Shown here: in pieces, positions 59,517-64,000 of the stretch | Numbering within the stretch: the first letter of the stretch is position 1 | Layout of the letters: every line of letters starts with the position of its first letter | From: Diplocloster modestus | Lineage (GTDB): Bacteria; Bacillota; Clostridia; Lachnospirales; Lachnospiraceae | Direction of reading: 5' to 3' | Length of the DNA stretch: 64,000 bases | Assembly: GCF_019042245.1 (NCBI RefSeq) | Contig: NZ_JAHQCX010000010.1 | Location: 124,001 to 188,000, forward strand | The notes under the pieces: model-generated | Database searches by the model: none | Told to the model about the DNA's origin: nothing | What the model saw: the letters and a program-made list of their open reading frames with translations, nothing else | Program-made: the position numbers and the translations under genes

Positions 59517-59540
59517 ATTCTTTTCTCTTCCGTTTGAGTA

Positions 59541-60290
59541 TTATTTATTATAATTTACAATCTTTCCAAAATCAGGCTTTAAGGAAGCCCCGCCTACCAG
59601 GCCGCCGTCGATATCGCTCTGGGCAAAAAGTTCCGGAGCGCTGGACGCGGATACGCTGCCGCCGTACTGGATACGGATGGCCGCTGCGGTAGCTTCGTCA
59701 TAGATCTCACCAATGCATACACGGATCGCTGCGCATACTTCCTGCGCCTGCTCTGTGGTGGCGACTTTACCGGTACCGATAGCCCAGATGGGTTCGTAAG
59801 CGATCACTGCGGTCTTCGCCTGTTCTGCAGTTACATTCAGGAAAGCGATCTTGATCTGCTGACGGATCCAGTCGATGGTGATGCCCTGTTCTCTCTGGGT
59901 TAAGGATTCACCACAGCAGATGATCGGGGTCAGGCCGTGCTCGAATGCTTTCAGGACTTTTTTGTTGACGGTTTCATCGGTCTCTGCGAAGTATTCTCTT
60001 CTCTCGGAATGCCCGATGATCACATATTTTACACCTACATCGGTCAGCATGTTGGGAGCGATCTCGCCTGTGTAAGCGCCGCTCTCTTCATAATACATGT
60101 TCTCTGCCCCGATCTCGATATTACTTCCCTTGGCTGCCTCCAGGCAGGGGATGATATCGATAGCAGGTACGCAGAACACTACGTCTACCTCTTCGTTTGC
60201 TACCAGGGGTTTTAACTCATTTACTAATGCAACGGCCTCACTGGGGGTTTTGTTCATTTTCCAGTTGCCTGCGATAATTTTTTTACGCAT
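59541..60290 (-). CDS. tpiA: Triosephosphate isomerase
   Basis: Interconverts dihydroxyacetone phosphate and glyceraldehyde-3-phosphate. The 249-residue TIM barrel has the catalytic Lys in AGNWKMNK, the His in [11 protein letters not shown], the Glu in [12 protein letters not shown], and the phosphate-binding YGGSV and GGLVGGASL loops. Normal length. Last gene of gap-pgk-tpiA, 103 bases after pgk. Very confident. Confidence 0.99.
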   Translation of the reverse strand: MRKKIIAGNWKMNKTPSEAVALVNELKPLVANEEVDVVFCVPAIDIIPCLEAAKGSNIEIGAENMYYEESGAYTGEIAPNMLTDVGVKYVIIGHSERREYFAETDETVNKKVLKAFEHGLTPIICCGESLTQREQGITIDWIRQQIKIAFLNVTAEQAKTAVIAYEPIWAIGTGKVATTEQAQEVCAAIRVCIGEIYDEATAAAIRIQYGGSVSASSAPELFAQSDIDGGLVGGASLKPDFGKIVNYNK

Positions 60291-60393
60291 GATATAATTC
60301 TCCTTTTATAATCATTTGTTTCCTGGACATGATTGACCATTGTCCTTAAGCCGGCACGGCATTCCTAACGCCGCGGGGTTTCGACCGGTAACA

Positions 60394-61584
60394 TTACTTA
60401 TCGTTGGCTGCCACTACGCCGGGAAGTTCCTTGCCTTCCAGGAATTCCAAGGAAGCGCCGCCGCCTGTGGAGATATGGGTCATCTTGTCCCCGAAGCCCA
60501 GCTGGTTAACAGCCGCTGCGGAATCTCCGCCGCCGATGATAGTGGTTGCATCCAAATCAGCCAGTGCTTTGGCCACTGCGATGGTTCCGGCCGCGAAGTT
60601 GGACATCTCGAATACGCCCATAGGGCCGTTCCATACGACGGTCTTGGCATCCTTTAAAGCGTCCGCATACAGAGCCTGAGTCTTCGGTCCGATATCCAGA
60701 CCCATCTCATCTGCTGCCAGGCTGCCTTCTACCACACGGAAGGAAGCATCGTTGGAGAACTCTTTTGCTGCTACGGTATCTACAGGGAGTAATAAGTTCA
60801 CGCCTTTTTCTTTTGCTTTATCGATCATTTCTTTTGCGTAATCCAGGTATTCATCTTCAACCAGGGATTTTCCAATCTCTTCACCCTGTGCCTTCGCAAA
60901 AGTATAGCACATGCCGCCGCCGATAATCAGGGTATCGACCTTATCCAGCAGGTTGTTGATGACGGAGATCTTGCTGGAAACTTTAGAGCCGCCCAGGATC
61001 GCTACGAAAGGCCTCTTCGGATTGTCTACCGCATTGCCCAGGAAGTCGATCTCTTTTTGCATCAGGTAGCCCACAACCGCGGTATCCACGTACTGGGTAA
61101 CCCCTACGTTAGAGCAATGTGCGCGGTGAGCGGTACCGAACGCGTCGTTTACAAACACATCACACAGGGAAGCCAGATCTTTGCTGAAGGCCTCGCCGTT
61201 CTTAGTCTCTTCCGCTCTGTAACGGGTATTTTCCAATAATACAACGTCGCCGTCTTTCATCGCTTCCACAGCCGCTTTTGCATTGGGGCCTACCACCTCG
61301 GGATCAGCGGCAAATTTCACTTCCTGTCCAAGCAGCTCAGTCAATCTTTTGGCAACCGGCGCCAGGGATAATTCCGGCTTCGGCTCACCCTTCGGTTTTC
61401 CAAGGTGAGAGCAAAGGATCACTCTTCCGCCGTCAGCGACTAATTTCTTAATCGTGGGCAGAGCGGCAACCAGACGGTTCTCATCCGTGATCTTTCCTTC
61501 CTGCAGCGGTACGTTAAAATCGCAGCGGCAAAGTACTCTCTTGCCTTTTACGTTGATGTCATCTACAGATTTTTTGTTTAACAT
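60394..61584 (-). CDS. pgk: Phosphoglycerate kinase
   Basis: Makes ATP from 1,3-bisphosphoglycerate in glycolysis. The 396-residue two-domain enzyme has the N-terminal [21 protein letters not shown] and [14 protein letters not shown] segments, and the C-terminal nucleotide loop [20 protein letters not shown] with [19 protein letters not shown]. The start at 61584 (MLNKKSVDD) follows GAGGAGG; the frame opens 8 codons earlier through that site. 131 bases downstream of gap, with a hairpin between. Confidence 0.99.
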   Translation of the reverse strand: MLNKKSVDDINVKGKRVLCRCDFNVPLQEGKITDENRLVAALPTIKKLVADGGRVILCSHLGKPKGEPKPELSLAPVAKRLTELLGQEVKFAADPEVVGPNAKAAVEAMKDGDVVLLENTRYRAEETKNGEAFSKDLASLCDVFVNDAFGTAHRAHCSNVGVTQYVDTAVVGYLMQKEIDFLGNAVDNPKRPFVAILGGSKVSSKISVINNLLDKVDTLIIGGGMCYTFAKAQGEEIGKSLVEDEYLDYAKEMIDKAKEKGVNLLLPVDTVAAKEFSNDASFRVVEGSLAADEMGLDIGPKTQALYADALKDAKTVVWNGPMGVFEMSNFAAGTIAVAKALADLDATTIIGGGDSAAAVNQLGFGDKMTHISTGGGASLEFLEGKELPGVVAANDK

Positions 61585-61634
61585 AGTATATTCCTCCTCG
61601 AATCGCAAATTTTACGTTTTAGTAGGTAATAAAA

Positions 61635-61671
61635 CCGAAAAACGGGTCCGGCCCTTCGTTAGACCGGACCC
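61635..61671 (-). terminator. Hairpin between gap and pgk
   Basis: GGGTCCGG / CCGGACCC stem on the minus strand (61644-61671), followed by GTTTTTCGG. It probably lets gap mRNA accumulate above pgk-tpiA by partial termination or processing. Confidence 0.75.
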
Positions 61672-61715
61672 ATAATCGGATCTTATATATTGATATTCGT
61701 TTCTCCGATGGATAA

Positions 61716-62729
61716 TTATGCTAATTCAGAGAAGTATTTGATGGTTCTAACCATCTGGCTGGTGTAGGAGTTCTCGTTGTCATACCAGGATACACATTTC
61801 ACTAATGTGTTGCCGTCTCCCATATCCATAACAGTGGTCTGAGTAGCGTCGAACAGAGAACCATAGGTAATTCCGATGATATCGGAGGATACCAGCTCGT
61901 CCTCGGTATATCCGAAGGAATCAGAAGCTGCTGCCTTCATAGCTGCGTTGATATCGTCTTTGGATACGACACCTTCGCAAACAGCTACTAACTGAGTCAG
62001 GGAACCTGTGGGAACAGGAACACGCTGAGCACAGCCGTCCAATACGCCGTTTAACTCAGGAATAACAAGGCCGATTGCTTTTGCAGCGCCAGTGGAGTTG
62101 GGAACGATGTTCACAGCTGCGGCACGGGCTCTTCTTAAATCGCCTTTTCTCTGAGGTCCGTCCAGAGTCATCTGATCTCCGGTGTAAGCGTGGATCGTGG
62201 TCATATAACCTTTTTTGATCTTAGCTAATTTGTTCAGAGTGTCTGCCATGGGAGCCAGGCAGTTGGTCGTACAGGAAGCAGCAGAGATAACCGTATCTTC
62301 TGCTTTCAGTTTGTCTTCGTTTACACTGTATACGATGGTAGGAAGGTCGTTTCCTGCAGGAGCAGAGATAACAACTTTTCTGGCACCAGCTTTAATATGA
62401 GCCTCGGATTTTGCTTTGGAAGTAAAGAATCCGGTACATTCCAGAACAACGTCTACATTCAGCTCGCCCCAAGGCAACTCTTCGGGATTGGCTTTTGCGT
62501 AGATTTTGATCTCATGGCCGTCAACAACGATGGAATCTTCTTTTGCTTCAACCTTGTCAGCTAATGCATATCTTCCCTGTGCGGAATCATATTTTAATAA
62601 GTGTGCCAACATTTTGGGGCTGGTTAAATCATTGATTGCAACAACTTCATAACCTTCTGCGCCAAACATCTGTCTGAAAGCAAGACGACCGATACGTCCA
62701 AATCCGTTAATAGCTACTTTTACTGCCAT
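61716..62729 (-). CDS. gap: Glyceraldehyde-3-phosphate dehydrogenase
   Basis: NAD-dependent oxidation and phosphorylation of glyceraldehyde-3-phosphate. The 337-residue protein has the Rossmann start [10 protein letters not shown], the catalytic cysteine in [12 protein letters not shown], the His in [10 protein letters not shown] and the C-terminal [19 protein letters not shown]. Normal length. First gene of the triose operon, with a promoter at 62843-62871. Very confident. Confidence 0.99.
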   Translation of the reverse strand: MAVKVAINGFGRIGRLAFRQMFGAEGYEVVAINDLTSPKMLAHLLKYDSAQGRYALADKVEAKEDSIVVDGHEIKIYAKANPEELPWGELNVDVVLECTGFFTSKAKSEAHIKAGARKVVISAPAGNDLPTIVYSVNEDKLKAEDTVISAASCTTNCLAPMADTLNKLAKIKKGYMTTIHAYTGDQMTLDGPQRKGDLRRARAAAVNIVPNSTGAAKAIGLVIPELNGVLDGCAQRVPVPTGSLTQLVAVCEGVVSKDDINAAMKAAASDSFGYTEDELVSSDIIGITYGSLFDATQTTVMDMGDGNTLVKCVSWYDNENSYTSQMVRTIKYFSELA

Positions 62730-62842
62730 AGTTTTAATTCCTCCTAAAGTTTATTAATTACCCTCACTGCGTGAAATAACAGTGAATTCTTGAGTTTCCA
62801 ACGATCAAAGGCGATTGTTAAAGAAATCTCAACCTATTTGAT

Positions 62843-62871
62843 ATTCTACATAATTTGTCCAGAAAATTCAA
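62843..62871 (-). promoter_or_regulatory. Promoter of gap-pgk-tpiA
   Basis: TTGAAT (62866-62871) and TAGAAT (62843-62848) on the minus strand with a 17-nt spacer, about 115 bases before the gap start. No CggR-type operator was recognised in the leader. Confidence 0.65.
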
Positions 62872-62954
62872 GTGCTATTTAAAAATAATTGAATACTCAC
62901 CGAAGATTGGCTAATCCGCAGAATCCATAGTCCTTTTTGTCCCTTTCTCCGGTA

Positions 62955-64000
62955 TTATTGCATAAGTGCATTTCCCTCTTCCATCTGCCGGATCTTCTTT
63001 TCCCCGGAGTCGGTCAGGGTTTTCAGCCCGTCGATCACGGTCTTCATCTGCGGCAGCGCCTGCTGCTTATAGGCGTTGATCGCGTCAAAGGCATCAAAGG
63101 TGTCCGCGAACGCGGATCTTAAGTCATCCACTGAGAGGCTGGCCTCCATGGAACGCTGCTGGATCTGGGCACCCTGCTCCTTTAGCATCCGGGCCGTGCT
63201 GGCGATCATGCTGCTGGTAGTTTTATTTAATGCTTCCACCTTTTCCATCACGATCTTCTGATTATACAGGGCTGAGGCCACCGTCACCGCAACCCGCAGA
63301 GCCGATACCGTCACATTCTGCGCCCGTTCCACCGCACGGATCAGCTCTTTGTTATTCCTGCGCAGAATCTCCATCGCTACGATCCCCTGCTGGTTCACCG
63401 CCAGCAGCTGCTGGAAATCCATAATTTTCTGCCTGAGCGGGAACTGGATCTCCTCCTCGGCAAATTTGATCTTCTCCGCCTCCATATTGGCCGCTTTCGC
63501 GTTATCGATCTCTACTGTCAGCGCGTCATCCATCCGGATACCCAGCTCGATATTCTGATTCAGCTTGATCGTCAGATCCCGCATGGCCACCTGCTCGATC
63601 TCCAGTGTGGTATTGTCCCGCTTCAGGATATTCTTTCCTTTTTCCAGAGATTCCAGGATATCGTGAATCATGTCATCGGCTTTTTGGAATCTGGCAAAAT
63701 AGTTCCGGATCGGATTGAAAATCTTACCCAGCACCCCTTCCCTGGTAAAGTCCAGAGCGGACGGATCCAGCTCTTTCATCTTCTGCTGCAGTTCCACCAG
63801 ACCGGTAACCACTTCACCGTTTTGAGAGCCCATCTTGCTGAGTTCCCCGATCCGTACCTGAAGCAGTTCATTCTTCTTTCTGGACTGGGTAACCACATCC
63901 ATTCCAAAGGATTCGATGGAATCCACGTACTTTCTTCTGTCCGCCAAAGATCCCAGGTCTACCGCCAGCGCTTCCTGCGCATTCTGCTTTGCCACATCCA
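62955..64000 (-). CDS. TelA-like toxic anion resistance protein (5' end outside window)
   Basis: At least 348 residues of a helical, coiled-coil cytoplasmic protein of the TelA/KlaA family (PF05816), named for tellurite resistance but widespread without a proven role. Typical segments are IFNPIRNYFARFQKADDMIH, EIEQVAMRDLTIKLNQNIEL, and RAVERAQNVTVSALRVAVTV. The reading frame is still open at position 64000, and a GTG at 63995 sits mid-family (VAKQNAQEAL), so the true start lies beyond the window. Partners such as TerD or 5-bromo-4-chloroindolyl hydrolysis proteins would be upstream and cannot be seen. Confidence 0.9.
   Translation of the reverse strand, partial: DVAKQNAQEALAVDLGSLADRRKYVDSIESFGMDVVTQSRKKNELLQVRIGELSKMGSQNGEVVTGLVELQQKMKELDPSALDFTREGVLGKIFNPIRNYFARFQKADDMIHDILESLEKGKNILKRDNTTLEIEQVAMRDLTIKLNQNIELGIRMDDALTVEIDNAKAANMEAEKIKFAEEEIQFPLRQKIMDFQQLLAVNQQGIVAMEILRRNNKELIRAVERAQNVTVSALRVAVTVASALYNQKIVMEKVEALNKTTSSMIASTARMLKEQGAQIQQRSMEASLSVDDLRSAFADTFDAFDAINAYKQQALPQMKTVIDGLKTLTDSGEKKIRQMEEGNALMQ

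Noticed and set aside
1..64000. Prophage, insertion sequence or integrative element
   Set aside because: No transposase, integrase, phage structural gene or conjugation gene was recognised; only hairpin repeats and one AT-rich island suggest mobility.

Overview
The window looks like a core chromosomal stretch of a spore-forming, anaerobic Clostridia member, most likely Lachnospiraceae. The evidence is family-level: a T-box-controlled thrS, a DUF1540 start, a spore photoproduct lyase, a SpoVB-like flippase, a K+-dependent membrane pyrophosphatase, several Rbs/Lsr-type sugar importers with LacI regulators, and a giant sortase-anchored surface protein with a QTGD-type anchor. Base composition is moderate except for an AT-rich island near 18.5-20.1 kb. 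Most genes are on the minus strand. The genus is not resolved.

Layout. 0-2.5 kb: start of a DUF1540 gene and thrS with promoter, T-box and attenuator. 2.6-10.3 kb: a 2551-residue cell-wall adhesin with two beta-helix-like stretches and 14 copies of an ~87-residue Cna-B/CarboxypepD-like repeat. 10.4-15.2 kb: aldose epimerase, GH36 alpha-galactosidase and an M14 carboxypeptidase, separated by a 243-bp hairpin element. 15.4-18.4 kb: proline operon proB-DUF896-MTHFS-proA. 18.5-20.1 kb: AT-rich island with two unknown exported proteins. 20.4-27.5 kb: MFS exporter, glycogen debranching enzyme, and an Imm-5-like / amino-acid permease / amidohydrolase operon. 27.6-28.0 kb: a second hairpin element that truncates an MFS gene. 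28.0-35.3 kb: first importer operon (ATPase, two permeases, LsrB/RhaS-like binding protein, M24 protein) with its LacI regulator and clear operators. 35.5-36.2 kb: mntP behind a manganese riboswitch. 36.4-45.1 kb: second importer operon with another M24 protein, a sensory-rhodopsin-transducer-like protein and two paralogous LacI regulators. 45.2-49.2 kb: three tRNA-Leu genes around an ABC-F ATPase and a CapA-type protein. 49.3-52.0 kb: flippase and spore photoproduct lyase. 52.1-55.4 kb: transaldolase-like enzyme, DeoR regulator and FGGY kinase. 55.6-62.7 kb: gpmI, membrane pyrophosphatase, and gap-pgk-tpiA. 62.9-64.0 kb: TelA-like protein cut by the window end.

How it fits together. The window describes a saccharolytic gut-type cell: extracellular attachment (adhesin), oligosaccharide breakdown (alpha-galactosidase, epimerase), two LacI-controlled importers each ending in an unusual M24 hydrolase-fold protein, carbohydrate kinase/aldolase, and triose-phase glycolysis coupled to a pyrophosphate-driven ion pump. 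The most unusual items are two families of long intergenic hairpins built from GGGGAC-type boxes. The two largest keep their ends and centre but carry different arm sequences that nevertheless pair with themselves. Other points of interest are the duplicated M24-importer modules whose M24 proteins lack most canonical metal ligands, an Anabaena-sensory-rhodopsin-transducer homologue beside a sugar importer, a tRNA-Leu with anticodon AAG, and a mntP leader in which a hairpin buries the ribosome-binding site.
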